Shown: piece by piece, positions 1 through 8,733 of the stretch
How the letters are laid out: each line of letters starts with the position of its first letter
Numbering within the stretch: the stretch's first letter is position 1
From: Thiorhodococcus mannitoliphagus
GTDB lineage: Bacteria > Pseudomonadota > Gammaproteobacteria > Chromatiales > Chromatiaceae
DNA: 62,986 nucleotides
Assembly: GCF_010915725.1 (NCBI RefSeq)
Contig: NZ_JAAIJR010000023.1
Location: forward strand, 1-62,986
Direction: 5' to 3'
Translations under genes and position numbers: made by a program
The notes under the pieces: generated by a model
What the model was told of the DNA's origin: nothing
Database searches by the model: none
Seen by the model: only the letters and a program-made list of their open reading frames with translations

Positions 1-1
1 T

Positions 2-97
2 TCCACCGTCAGTCGAGCCGTGCGCCGGTTTGAAAACGAGCTTGAAAACGGGATTGAATCGCCAGTGGACCTACCCACCAAGCCAAAGGGTGCTTGA
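2..97 (+). pseudogene. C-terminal end of a helix-turn-helix protein, possibly a Y1/IS200-like transposase (cut by window edge)
   Basis: The first bases read in one open frame ending in TGA at 95-97. The peptide contains STVSRAVRRFENELENG, which looks like the recognition helix of a helix-turn-helix. C-terminal DnaA-like helices of this kind are known from Y1-type (REP-associated or IS200-like) transposases, but the piece is too short to assign a family. It ends 47 bp before the JetC-like gene, in the place where JetA/JetB genes would normally lie. Whether the gene is intact upstream cannot be seen. Confidence 0.35.
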
Positions 98-144
98 TTG
101 CAAGACCTGACCCCAATGCCCCGGTTCAACACCCCTTCTTGTAG

Positions 145-3100
145 ATGAACGAAATCCAAGACGCCCCCCTGCCCTTGCGCCCCCGCTGGCAACCTCTGCG
201 TCTGGGCCTCGTGGACCTCTTCCACTACGACGACGAGGAGATTTGGCTCAGGGACGGCAACCTGCTGCTGCGCGGCAACAACGGCACCGGCAAGTCCAAG
301 GTGCTGGCCATGACCCTGCCCTTCCTGCTGGACGGGCAGCTCATCCCCTCGCGCGTCGAGCCGGATGGCGATCCCGGCAAGCGCATGGAATGGAATCTCC
401 TGCTCGGCGGCCAGTATCAGGAGCGCCTGGGCTATGTCTGGATGGAATTCGGCCGGGACAATGAGGGCACACCGGAGTTCTGCACCCTGGGCTGCGGCAT
501 GCGCGCCGTGGCCGGACGCGGCGCGCCCGAGCGCTGGTTCTTCATCACCCCTCAGCGCGTGCGCCGCGACCTGATGCTGGTGGACGGCAACGGCCGCGCC
601 CTGTCCAGGGATCGGCTCCTCGATGCACTGGGCGACCGGGGCGAACTGCACACCAGCTCCGCCCAGTACCGCGCCCGGGTCGACGCGCTGCTCTTCCGGC
701 TCGGCCCCCATCGCTACGAGGCACTGCTCAATCTGCTGATCCAATTGCGCCAGCCGCAATTGTCCAAACGCCCGGACGAAAAGGCACTGTCCTCGGCCCT
801 GACCGAGGCGTTGCCGCCCTTGGATCAGGCCGTGCTCAACGACGTGGCGGACGCCTTCCGCAACCTTGAGGAAGAGCGCAAGACCCTGGACGGGCTCAAT
901 GAGGCCCGCGCCTCCGTCGGCGACTTCCTTCAGCATTACCGTGGTTACTGCGCCGTGGCGGCCCGGCGCCGGGCGCAAGCCGTGCGTCAGGCACAGAGTG
1001 CCTGGGAACGGGTTGGGACGGAGCTGCGCGAGACCGCCCAGGCCCTGACCGAGGCCGAAGCGGCCCAGGCCCATGAGGAACGGCGCCAGGGATTCCTCGA
1101 CCTCAAGCTCCGGCAGAGCCGCACCCAGTTGCAGACCTTGCGTGACAGCCCCGAGATGCGCGACGCCAACCGGCTCAAGGAGGCCGAGACCCGCGCGGCG
1201 GAACGGCGCGGGCACTGCCAGACCCTCCAGGTCAAGCTCGAACGCCTGGTCGGTGACACCAATCGCCAGGAAGCCCGCTTGGCTGCGGAACAGCAGGCGT
1301 GCGCCCAAGAGAGCGAGGCTCGGGGTCGAGAACTGAGCGCCTGGATCGAGCCAGCACGCATAGCCGGCATCGCCAATGCCCATGAAGGCGCGCTCGCCCC
1401 CTTGGAGCTGCCCGATGGCGGTCCGGGTCCGCGATCCGGCTCGGACCCGGCCATCGGCAAGGCCGCCGAGACCGTCCGGTCTCAGGTCGAGCGTCGCACT
1501 GGGGCCATTGCGCAAGTCCGTGGTCTCATCCAGACATTGGAAAAGGCCAGACAAGAGGAGCGACGGGACCGGGAGCAACGTGAGCGGGCCATCGAACAGA
1601 TGGAGCGCTTGGACCAAGACCGCGTCCAAGCCGCCGAGGCCGTCGACCAGCAAGGCACGGCGCTGGTCTCGGCCCTGCGTCATGCACTGGAGGCCAATCG
1701 TGAATTGCGCCTGGAAGACCCGGAGGCCGTGCTCGCCGAGCTTGAGGACTGGTGCCAAACGCTGTCCGGCGACAACCCCGCGCAGCATGCCCTGCGGCAG
1801 AGCTACAACGGCGCGAGGGACCGTCTGCGCAGCATGAAGGAGGCGGCTGCCCGTGCCCGCGCGGAGGCCCAAGCCGCCGTCACCGCGCTCGCAGCGGAAC
1901 AAGGCCGCATTGAGCAGGGCGAGCTTGCCGAGCCGCCGATCCCATACAGCCGCGATCCGGAGGCGCGCAAAGACCTGGAAGGCGCGCCCTTCTGGCAACT
2001 CGTAGACTTCGCAGACAGCCTGGCCGCTGACGAGCGGGCAGGGCTTGAGGCGGCCCTGGAGTCCAGCGGCCTCTTGGACGCCTGGGTCATGCCCGACGGG
2101 ACGCTGCACGATGGCAAGACCTGGGACCGGATGCTCGGGCCGATCGCACCCGCGGACCGCAACCTACGGCAGGCCCTCAAAATCGCCATCGACCCCAAGG
2201 ACGCCGCCGCGGCCAGGATCGAACCCGAGACGCTGGCCGGCATCCTCGCCGGCATCGGCTGGGGCGAGCAGGCGCACCCCGCCTGGGTCAACGGCGAGGG
2301 CCGCTGGTGTCTCGGTCCCGCATCCGGTGCCTGGGGCAAGGCCGAGCCCGCCTACATTGGTCATGCGGCGCGGGAAGCAGCCCGGCGGCGACGCTTGCGG
2401 GAGATCGCCGAGGCCCTGGAAGCGCTGCAAGCGCAGATCCTGGCCCTGAGCGTGGACATCGAGCGGCTGGAAAACCAGCTGGCAACCCTGGACCGAGAAT
2501 GGCACGCCCTGCCGGATGACCAGGCCCTGCGCGCGGCCCACCAGCGCCATGACGACCTGCGCCAGCGCCTGGCAGAGAGCAGGGACGCGGTCGAGCACCT
2601 GACCGCCATCCTGGAGCAGAGCAAGGCCGCCACCGAACGCTGCCGGGATGCGCGCGACAAGGCCGCCCTGGATCTTGACCTGCCCGCAGACACCCAAGGT
2701 CTCGACCGGGTCGCCGAGGCCCTGACCCAGTACAACACGCTGGCGGCGGGCTTCTGGCCCAGTCTGCGCCATCATTGGGACCGACTACAGCGGACCAGCG
2801 AATTGGCCGAGCAGGCCGCCGAGCTGGCGGAACGCCGCGCCGAGCAGGCCGACGAGTTGGATCGCGCCAAGACCGGCCAGCGCGAGGCCGAGGAGATCTG
2901 GCACACCCTGCGCGAGACCCTCGGCGAAGGCGTCGAGAAGTTGCAGCGGCGTATCCGCGAAACCGAGGCGCACATTCAGGGACTCGAAGACGATCACAAA
3001 GACAATCGCATCAAGCACGCCGCAGCCATCTCCGAGGCCACCCGCTACTCCGAGCGCCATGCCAGCCTCGCCGCCAGTCTCCAAGAGAAGGACCAGGAGC

Positions 3101-4305
3101 GCCGCAGCGCCATCGAGATCCTGACCTGCTTCACCCGAGTCGGCCTCTTGCGCATCGCCGCCCCAGAGCTTGAAGCCCCGGAGCGCGACACCCCCTGGCC
3201 GGTGGACCCGGCGGTGCGCCTGGCCCGGCAGATGGAACAGGCCCTGGAGGCGGTGGACCACGACGACAACGCCTGGCGCCGTCAGCAGCAGGGACTCTAC
3301 GACCGCTTCCAGCCCTTGCAGCAGACCCTGTCCCGCTACAACCATTCCGCCCATATCGAGCAGGACGGTGAGCTGTTGCTGGTGCGCGTCATCTTCCAAT
3401 CCCGTCCCTGCGGTCCGGACGAGCTGGCCGAAAACCTGGACGCCGAGGTCGCCGAGCGTAAGGCCCTGCTCGACGCCAAGGAACGCGAGCTGCTTGAGGC
3501 CCACCTGATGAGCGATGTGGCTACCCACCTGCAACAGCTCATCGGCGACGGCGAGCGCATGGTGGAGCGCATCAACCAGGAATTGGAGCACCGCCCCACC
3601 AGCACCGGCATGAAGCTGCGTCTGGCCTGGGTGCCACTGGACGAGGAGTCCGGCGCGGCACCGGCCGGTCTCGCCGAGGCCCGCAAGCGGCTGTTGCGCC
3701 AGACCGTCGCCGCCTGGTCCAACGAGGATCGCAGCGCGGTGGGCGAGTTCCTGCAACGGCGCATCGACGAGGTCCGCCAGTCCGACGACGGCGGCACCCT
3801 GATCCAACATCTCGCCCATGCCCTGGACTACCGCCGCTGGCACCGATTCACCGTCGAGCGCTGGCAAGGCGGTCGCTGGCGGCCCGCTTACGGACCCGCC
3901 TCCGGCGGCGAGCGGGCATTGGTGGTCACCCTGCCGCTGTTCGCCGCCGCCTCCAGCCACTACGGCAGCGCCACACCCGAGGCGCCGCGTCTGGTCATGC
4001 TCGACGAGGCCTTCGCCGGCATCGACGACGACTCCCGCGCCAAATGCCTGGGGCTCATGGCCCAATTCGACCTCGACTTCATGCTCACCAGCGAGCGCGA
4101 ATGGGGCTGTTATGCCGAGGTGCCAGGGCTTGCCATCGCCCAGCTGGTGCGCCACGAAGGCATCGACGCCGTCTATCTCTCGCGCTGGACCTGGGACGGC
4201 AGCCAGCGCCGTATCGACGAGCCGCCGCCGATGAGCCCCCCGGTCGCCGAAGAACCGGCACTCGCGAATCAAGACGCCAATGACTCACAGCCACCTCTGT
4301 TCTGA
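145..4305 (+). CDS. jetC: JetC-like SMC/MukB-type ATPase (TIGR02680-like), Wadjet-family anti-plasmid complex
   Basis: A 1386-residue SMC-like protein. The N-terminus has a Walker A motif GNNGTGKS at residues 44-51. The middle (about 250-1150) is a long Glu/Arg/Ala-rich coiled coil interrupted by a compact hinge-like part near 590-750. The C-terminus carries the ABC signature ASGGER (about residue 1253) and a Walker B segment RLVMLDEAFAGID (about 1283-1295). This architecture and the RWQPLRLGL start match the TIGR02680 ATPase found with TIGR02677, TIGR02678 and TIGR02679, a Wadjet-type cassette; related Wadjet complexes extrude and cut circular plasmids. The stop overlaps the start of the next gene by 26 bp, so the two are translationally coupled. 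The ATG at 145 is kept because the family begins just before the Walker A motif. Confidence 0.85.
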   Translation: MNEIQDAPLPLRPRWQPLRLGLVDLFHYDDEEIWLRDGNLLLRGNNGTGKSKVLAMTLPFLLDGQLIPSRVEPDGDPGKRMEWNLLLGGQYQERLGYVWMEFGRDNEGTPEFCTLGCGMRAVAGRGAPERWFFITPQRVRRDLMLVDGNGRALSRDRLLDALGDRGELHTSSAQYRARVDALLFRLGPHRYEALLNLLIQLRQPQLSKRPDEKALSSALTEALPPLDQAVLNDVADAFRNLEEERKTLDGLNEARASVGDFLQHYRGYCAVAARRRAQAVRQAQSAWERVGTELRETAQALTEAEAAQAHEERRQGFLDLKLRQSRTQLQTLRDSPEMRDANRLKEAETRAAERRGHCQTLQVKLERLVGDTNRQEARLAAEQQACAQESEARGRELSAWIEPARIAGIANAHEGALAPLELPDGGPGPRSGSDPAIGKAAETVRSQVERRTGAIAQVRGLIQTLEKARQEERRDREQRERAIEQMERLDQDRVQAAEAVDQQGTALVSALRHALEANRELRLEDPEAVLAELEDWCQTLSGDNPAQHALRQSYNGARDRLRSMKEAAARARAEAQAAVTALAAEQGRIEQGELAEPPIPYSRDPEARKDLEGAPFWQLVDFADSLAADERAGLEAALESSGLLDAWVMPDGTLHDGKTWDRMLGPIAPADRNLRQALKIAIDPKDAAAARIEPETLAGILAGIGWGEQAHPAWVNGEGRWCLGPASGAWGKAEPAYIGHAAREAARRRRLREIAEALEALQAQILALSVDIERLENQLATLDREWHALPDDQALRAAHQRHDDLRQRLAESRDAVEHLTAILEQSKAATERCRDARDKAALDLDLPADTQGLDRVAEALTQYNTLAAGFWPSLRHHWDRLQRTSELAEQAAELAERRAEQADELDRAKTGQREAEEIWHTLRETLGEGVEKLQRRIRETEAHIQGLEDDHKDNRIKHAAAISEATRYSERHASLAASLQEKDQERRSAIEILTCFTRVGLLRIAAPELEAPERDTPWPVDPAVRLARQMEQALEAVDHDDNAWRRQQQGLYDRFQPLQQTLSRYNHSAHIEQDGELLLVRVIFQSRPCGPDELAENLDAEVAERKALLDAKERELLEAHLMSDVATHLQQLIGDGERMVERINQELEHRPTSTGMKLRLAWVPLDEESGAAPAGLAEARKRLLRQTVAAWSNEDRSAVGEFLQRRIDEVRQSDDGGTLIQHLAHALDYRRWHRFTVERWQGGRWRPAYGPASGGERALVVTLPLFAAASSHYGSATPEAPRLVMLDEAFAGIDDDSRAKCLGLMAQFDLDFMLTSEREWGCYAEVPGLAIAQLVRHEGIDAVYLSRWTWDGSQRRIDEPPPMSPPVAEEPALANQDANDSQPPLF

Positions 4306-5563
4306 CCCTCCCGGGGTCGACCTGCCACGGCTCAAAGCCTTGTTGGATCGCCCGGAGCTCGCGCGCATCATGCAGGCAGTTCGGGTCGGACTGGAGCGTG
4401 GTGGCGCGGAGCGGGTTTCCATCGCCAATCCGACGGAGCAAGAGCGCCGAGCGTTGGACGAGCTGCTGGGTCGCCGGCCCAGCAGCGGCAACCGACTCGG
4501 CCTGCCTTTGCAGCACTTGGAAGACATCCTGCAACGCGCCGATCTGGCCCCGACTCTGCGCACGGCCATCGAAGCCCTTGGTGGACCGCTCCGCAATCTC
4601 GGTGCGGAGCGTGAGGACCGACAGCGGGCCTGGCGGCAGGTCTTCGACCGCCAGGGCGCGGAGGCGAAACGCCTCGATGCGACCACCTGGCTCGCGGCAT
4701 TGGAGCGCGAGGGCCTCTTGAAGCGGCTCGCGGATCAGGATCCCGCACGGGCCGAAAGGCTCCTGCGCCAAGCCCTGAGCGTCCTTCAGTGTCTCCCGCA
4801 ACGCGGCAAGACCCTGAGCACGCTGGCGGCCGACTGTCTCGGCGACGCCCACGGTCTGGACGAGGGTCGGCCCGTGGCCACCCTGGTCAAACGTGCCCTG
4901 TGCGTCGATGATCAGACGCGCTCCACCGATGAACTCTGGGCGGCTGCCGGCGTCCTGGTCGGCGGCGGCATCAGCAGCACCGTCCTGGCCCTGAATCTGC
5001 CCGCCGCTGGAGACGGCGCCAGCGCAGCCATCATCCGTACCGCCGCCGGCAGCGGCGAACCGCTCTACCTCACCTTGAGGCAGCTGCTGCGAGACCCGCC
5101 AATCTGGACCCCAGGCGCGACCCCGATCTCGATCTGTGAAAACCCCGCCGTCGTCGCCGAGGCGGCGAATGCCCTGGGTCTAAATTGCACCCCATTGATC
5201 TGCACCCGAGGCCAACCCAGCGCGGCGGTCATCACGCTGCTGAACCAGCTCGTCGAGGCCGGCGCCCGGCTCAGATACCACGGTGACTTCGACTGGCCCG
5301 GCATCCGCATCGCCAACGGCATCATCGATCGTCACGGCGCCGTCCCTTGGCGCATGGATGCAGCGGATTACCTGGAGGCGGCGGATTCGGGCAAGGCATT
5401 GACCGATGAACTGGTCATCGCAGCCTGGGATCCGGAGCTGAGTCGAGCCATGCGGGCGCGCGGACAGGTCATTGAAGAAGAGCGGGTGATCCAAGCCATC
5501 CTGAGCGACTTGGATTCCCCGGTGAAGGTCGATAGTGCCCCTGAATGGAAGAGGCAATGCTGA
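4280..5563 (+). CDS. jetD: JetD-like Toprim/TopoVI-type nuclease subunit (TIGR02679-like, DUF3323/DUF2399)
   Basis: A 427-residue protein starting inside the end of the JetC-like gene. The C-terminal half has Toprim-type acidic motifs: ICENPAVVAEA (about residue 285) supplies the conserved Glu, and YHGDFDWPGIRIA (about 333-346) supplies the DxD-like element expected of DUF2399/topoisomerase VI-A-like Toprim domains. The N-terminal half corresponds to the DUF3323-type region. In Wadjet systems this subunit is the nuclease that cuts DNA stalled by the SMC motor. The coupled order TIGR02680-TIGR02679 matches the usual last two genes of the cassette. The family assignment is confident; whether this locus is functional depends on JetA/JetB, which are not in the window. 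Confidence 0.82.
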   Translation: MTHSHLCSDPPGVDLPRLKALLDRPELARIMQAVRVGLERGGAERVSIANPTEQERRALDELLGRRPSSGNRLGLPLQHLEDILQRADLAPTLRTAIEALGGPLRNLGAEREDRQRAWRQVFDRQGAEAKRLDATTWLAALEREGLLKRLADQDPARAERLLRQALSVLQCLPQRGKTLSTLAADCLGDAHGLDEGRPVATLVKRALCVDDQTRSTDELWAAAGVLVGGGISSTVLALNLPAAGDGASAAIIRTAAGSGEPLYLTLRQLLRDPPIWTPGATPISICENPAVVAEAANALGLNCTPLICTRGQPSAAVITLLNQLVEAGARLRYHGDFDWPGIRIANGIIDRHGAVPWRMDAADYLEAADSGKALTDELVIAAWDPELSRAMRARGQVIEEERVIQAILSDLDSPVKVDSAPEWKRQC

Positions 5564-5606
5564 TGATTAGGAGGATGCGCGGAGCGCGACGAGCTGGGCT
5601 GGACCG

Positions 5607-7436
5607 ATGCGCATCGGTCTGACGGGGAAACTCTTGCTGGTGCTCGGACTGACGAGCACCCTCTCTGTTGTCGGTATGGGACTGGCCGCGCGTTGGAGTT
5701 TCCAGCACGGCTTTCTCGACTATTTGGGCCAGCAGGAGCTGAAACGGATCACACCCGTGGCGGATGCCTTACTAGAGGCCTATCGCGAGCAGGGCTCCTG
5801 GAACTTCGTCGCCGACAACCCCGGCGCCTGGCCCCGGCTCGTCGATGACGCCATGGCGCCCAAGATCGGCCCGGGCGTGGCCAAATCGCAAGCAGTGTCG
5901 GACCGGCCCAGCGAGGACGCAGTGCGATCACAGGTCCCACCGATGCGGCGGGATTGGGGTCCGCCCGGCCCCTTTGGCGAGCCAGGGCTCGGTCCACCGA
6001 ACGCCCCGCCATTCGACGACGACTTTGCGTTTCCGCCTCCAGATCGGCCAGGGCAACCCGGCCGCACGGATGCGGCGCGGCTCGCCCCGGCAGGCATGCA
6101 CCCATCGGACAACCCGCGACCGCCCCCCGGCTTTAGGCCGCCTCCCAGGAGAAACAAGCAACTACTCGATCGGCTGCGTCTGCTGGACGCAGCGCGCAAC
6201 CAGATCGCAGGACACATCGTCGGTGAAATCGAGGGCGAGGTGCTCAGTCCGCTCATTGTCGATGATGCGGTCGTGGGATGGCTGGGTCTGTCGTCTCCGA
6301 TCTGGCTTGAGGATGAGTTGGCACAGCGCTTCAACCGTCAGCACAATCGCTCGCTGCTCTGGATCAGCCTCACCGCATTGACCCTGGCCCTGATGCTGGG
6401 CGCAATCCTCGGCACCCGGCTGCTGCGACGGATCCGAGCCGTCGCCGCCGGAGCCCGTCAACTGACGAAGGGCGACTATGGGGCTCGCGTGTTACTCAAG
6501 GGCCGGGATGAATTGACCGAGCTGGCGCAGGACTTCAACCACCTGGCATTGGCGCTGGAGCGCAGCGAGACCTTGCGCCGCGGCGCCATGGCCGATGTCT
6601 CCCACGAGCTGCGCACGCCGCTTGCCGTCGCCCGAGCGGAGCTGGACGCCTTGATCGATGGGATCAGACCCTGCACCAAGGCGCGTCTGGAGCAGTTGCA
6701 CGGACGGCTAATGACCCTAGGGTGTTTGCTGGACGATCTCTATGATCTGGCCCTATCGGATAGCGGCGCACTCAACTACCGCTTCGAGCCCCTCGACCTG
6801 AGCGCGATCCTGCGTGCTGCGGTCGCGGACAGGGAGGCATCTTGCGCGGACAAAGAGATCGCGCTGCAGCTGCAGATCGAAGATGGACTGCGGATGGATG
6901 GCGACGCGGGGCGACTGCGGCAGGTGCTGGACAATCTGCTCGCCAACAGCCTGCGCTATAGCGATGCCGGCGGGTTCATCCGGATGATCGCCGCGCGCAC
7001 CAACGACCAGATCCTGATCTCGATCGCGGACACACCGCCAGGCGTCGAGCATGCGGCGCTGGAGCGCCTGTTCGATCGTTTCTATCGCGTGGAAGCGTCG
7101 CGCTCGCGCGCGAAAGGGGGCGCTGGATTGGGTCTGGCGATCTGCCGCTCCATCGTTGAGGCCCACAGAGGCAGCATCCTGGCAAGACCCGCGGATTGCG
7201 GCGGGCTCGAGATCCAGATCCGTTTCAGTCCGATTCCGAACTCAACGCTGGCGAGGCTTCGCCTCAGACCGACGCGTCATGCCAACGGGATCGCTATTGG
7301 AATCGGGATCGCTATCGTCGGTTCGATCCCGATCCCGACGGCCTGGGATGGTCGGACGCTTCATCGAAATTTGACTCATCCGCAAGCATTTTGCGCCCCC
7401 AAGGATTCTAGCTCGAAGCGGTACCCGACCCCGTAA
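5607..7436 (+). CDS. Membrane sensor histidine kinase (BaeS-like) with repeat-derived C-terminal tail
   Basis: A 609-residue kinase. TM1 lies at about 8-28. A periplasmic domain with a proline-rich stretch (about 100-175) follows, then TM2 at about 249-273, a HAMP linker, and HisKA with phospho-acceptor His333 in MADVSHELRTP. The HATPase domain has an N box DNLLANSLRYSD (about 441), a G1-like box ISIADTPPGV and a G2 box GGAGLGLAI. Kinase homology stops near residue 548. The last 60 or so residues are encoded by dispersed repeat copy A, so the natural C-terminus has been replaced or extended. The cognate regulator lies convergently on the other strand and overlaps this gene by about 60 bp, an unusual arrangement for such a pair. 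The signal sensed is unknown; BaeS-type kinases respond to envelope stress. Confidence 0.88.
   Translation: MRIGLTGKLLLVLGLTSTLSVVGMGLAARWSFQHGFLDYLGQQELKRITPVADALLEAYREQGSWNFVADNPGAWPRLVDDAMAPKIGPGVAKSQAVSDRPSEDAVRSQVPPMRRDWGPPGPFGEPGLGPPNAPPFDDDFAFPPPDRPGQPGRTDAARLAPAGMHPSDNPRPPPGFRPPPRRNKQLLDRLRLLDAARNQIAGHIVGEIEGEVLSPLIVDDAVVGWLGLSSPIWLEDELAQRFNRQHNRSLLWISLTALTLALMLGAILGTRLLRRIRAVAAGARQLTKGDYGARVLLKGRDELTELAQDFNHLALALERSETLRRGAMADVSHELRTPLAVARAELDALIDGIRPCTKARLEQLHGRLMTLGCLLDDLYDLALSDSGALNYRFEPLDLSAILRAAVADREASCADKEIALQLQIEDGLRMDGDAGRLRQVLDNLLANSLRYSDAGGFIRMIAARTNDQILISIADTPPGVEHAALERLFDRFYRVEASRSRAKGGAGLGLAICRSIVEAHRGSILARPADCGGLEIQIRFSPIPNSTLARLRLRPTRHANGIAIGIGIAIVGSIPIPTAWDGRTLHRNLTHPQAFCAPKDSSSKRYPTP
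7253..7411 (+). repeat. Dispersed repeat family R2, copy A (GATCCC-type hexamer hairpin element)
   Basis: The element begins with the small hairpin GAGGCTTCGCCTC and ends with GGATTCTAG. It recurs at 25644-25808 in the same orientation and at 42783-42959 inverted. Between the conserved ends lies a variable hairpin built of ATCGGG/CGATCCC-type units around a conserved core containing CTATCGTCGGTTCGATC. The number and sequence of hexamers differ between copies. This copy lies across the 3' ends of the convergent kinase and regulator genes and supplies coding sequence to both. Confidence 0.85.
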
Positions 7437-8119
7437 ACGGACTGAATGAAGTGTTGACCCTCGAACGCGGAGGCGAGCTTCTTGCGCAGATTCTTCACAT
7501 GCGTATCCACGGTCCGCTCGGTCACGATCCGATTGTCGTCATACAGACGTTCGATCAAACGCGTGCGGGAGTAGATCTGTCCGGGATGGCGATGCAGGGC
7601 ATCGAGTAAACGGAACTCCACCAGCGTCAGTCGCAAGGCGCGCTCGCCGACACGGGCTTCCATGCGGTCTGCATCCAGGTAGAGACCAGAGGTCTGGGTC
7701 TCGACCTGCGCTTGCGCGGACGCCCGCGTCAGCATGTCCACCCGGCGTAACTGCGCCTTGACCCGCGCGACCACTTCTCGCGGTGCGAACGGCTTGCAGA
7801 CATAGTCATCAGCGCCGAGTTCGAGACCCAGCAGACGGTCGATCTCTTCCACCTTAGCGGTGACCATGATGATCGGCACCATCGTGAAACCGCGCAGATC
7901 GCGACAAATCTCCAAGCCGTCGCGCCCCGGCAGCATCACGTCCAGCAGGATCAGATCCGGCGCATGCTCGCGAACATGCGCAACCACCGACGCGCCATCG
8001 CTAAGGTGCTCAACCGCGAAGGATGCCGCCCGCAGATACTCGGCCAGCACATCTGCCAACGCAATCTCGTCTTCGACGATCAGCACGGTCTTGGGGACGA
8101 CATCCTTCATGCCACACAA
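7376..8119 (-). CDS. OmpR/BaeR-family response regulator
   Basis: A 247-residue two-domain regulator. The receiver domain has acidic residues near 16-18, phospho-acceptor Asp60 in LILLDVMLPG, the conserved Thr in IIMVTAK and the Lys in CKPFAPREV. The C-terminal winged helix is OmpR-type, with RTVDTHVKNLRKKL as the recognition region. An ATG three codons in (8110) is an equally plausible start. It probably partners the convergent kinase. The last dozen residues (ESLGAQNACG) are encoded by repeat copy A. The divergent small secreted-protein gene 80 bp away is a candidate target (inference). Confidence 0.9.
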   Translation of the reverse strand: MCGMKDVVPKTVLIVEDEIALADVLAEYLRAASFAVEHLSDGASVVAHVREHAPDLILLDVMLPGRDGLEICRDLRGFTMVPIIMVTAKVEEIDRLLGLELGADDYVCKPFAPREVVARVKAQLRRVDMLTRASAQAQVETQTSGLYLDADRMEARVGERALRLTLVEFRLLDALHRHPGQIYSRTRLIERLYDDNRIVTERTVDTHVKNLRKKLASAFEGQHFIQSVYGVGYRFELESLGAQNACG

Positions 8120-8198
8120 TCTCTACAAAGTCTGCTCACAGCCACTCCTGATTCGCTGAATAGACTATCAGCACTTCAACAAAACCCGGAGCATCTTA

Positions 8199-8504
8199 AT
8201 GACGTTCACCCAAACCGCTCAACGGACCACCTTGGCCTTGGCTTTTACGCTGTGCCTGACCGCGCCATTCGCACAGGCCGAGTCCGATTCTCAGGTCGGC
8301 CGACGTCACGGCCCCCCGCCCGAGGCCTTCGATGCCTGCGCCGACCAAGCAGAAAACGCCGCCTGCCAATTCACCGGACGCCGGGGAGACACCGTAGAAG
8401 GCACCTGTATCACACCGCGCCGCAGTGACGATGGATTGGTGTGCGCCCCCGAAGGTGGTCCTCCGCATCAGCACGCGCAAGGCCGCGACCGCAGCGCCGG
8501 CTAA
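8199..8504 (+). CDS. Small secreted protein of unknown function
   Basis: A 101-residue protein with a signal peptide (hydrophobic stretch LALAFTLCLTAPFAQA, predicted cleavage after AQA). The mature part contains PPPEAFDACADQAENAACQF and a GTC-type segment, giving four cysteines that could form two disulfides. Short periplasmic proteins with a PPPEA..AC....ACxF pattern occur widely in proteobacteria without known function. A ribosome-binding site (GGAG) lies eight bases before the ATG. It is divergent from the response-regulator gene, which suggests, but does not show, control by that two-component system. Confidence 0.65.
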   Translation: MTFTQTAQRTTLALAFTLCLTAPFAQAESDSQVGRRHGPPPEAFDACADQAENAACQFTGRRGDTVEGTCITPRRSDDGLVCAPEGGPPHQHAQGRDRSAG

Positions 8505-8567
8505 GACGACGCGAAAACCTCAGGGAATGGATAACAGCCTCCCTTCAGGGCAAGGACGCCCTCCATG

Positions 8568-8673
8568 CTTAGAAAGCGTCCATCAACAACTTCCCCCCTT
8601 TCGCAAAGGGGGGCTAGGGGGGATTTCGAACGGCATGGCTCACATCGGGAAAAATTGATGGACACTTTCTTAG
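8568..8673 (+). mobile_element. MITE-like element R1, copy 1
   Basis: A 106-bp element with terminal inverted repeats. The left end CTTAGAAAGCGTCCATCAA matches the reverse complement of the right end at 17 of 19 positions. Inside is a G/C-run hairpin of the CCCCCCTTTCGCAAAGGGGGG type. The same element occurs at 10343-10448 (inverted, also 106 bp) and 25425-25531 (107 bp). It has no coding capacity. The size, inverted ends and multiple copies fit a non-autonomous miniature transposable element. The cognate transposase is not in the window. Confidence 0.85.
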
Positions 8674-8733
8674 TCCGCGCCCCTCCAGCGAACGGCTGCT
8701 CGCCACCGCGCATGAGCCAGCGTGCCAGAGGGG

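Noticed and set aside
2785-4272. A 495-codon open frame antisense to the JetC-like gene
   Set aside because: It is low-complexity Gly/Leu/Val-rich sequence mirroring the coiled coil and Walker B of the real gene, with no independent start signal or family match.
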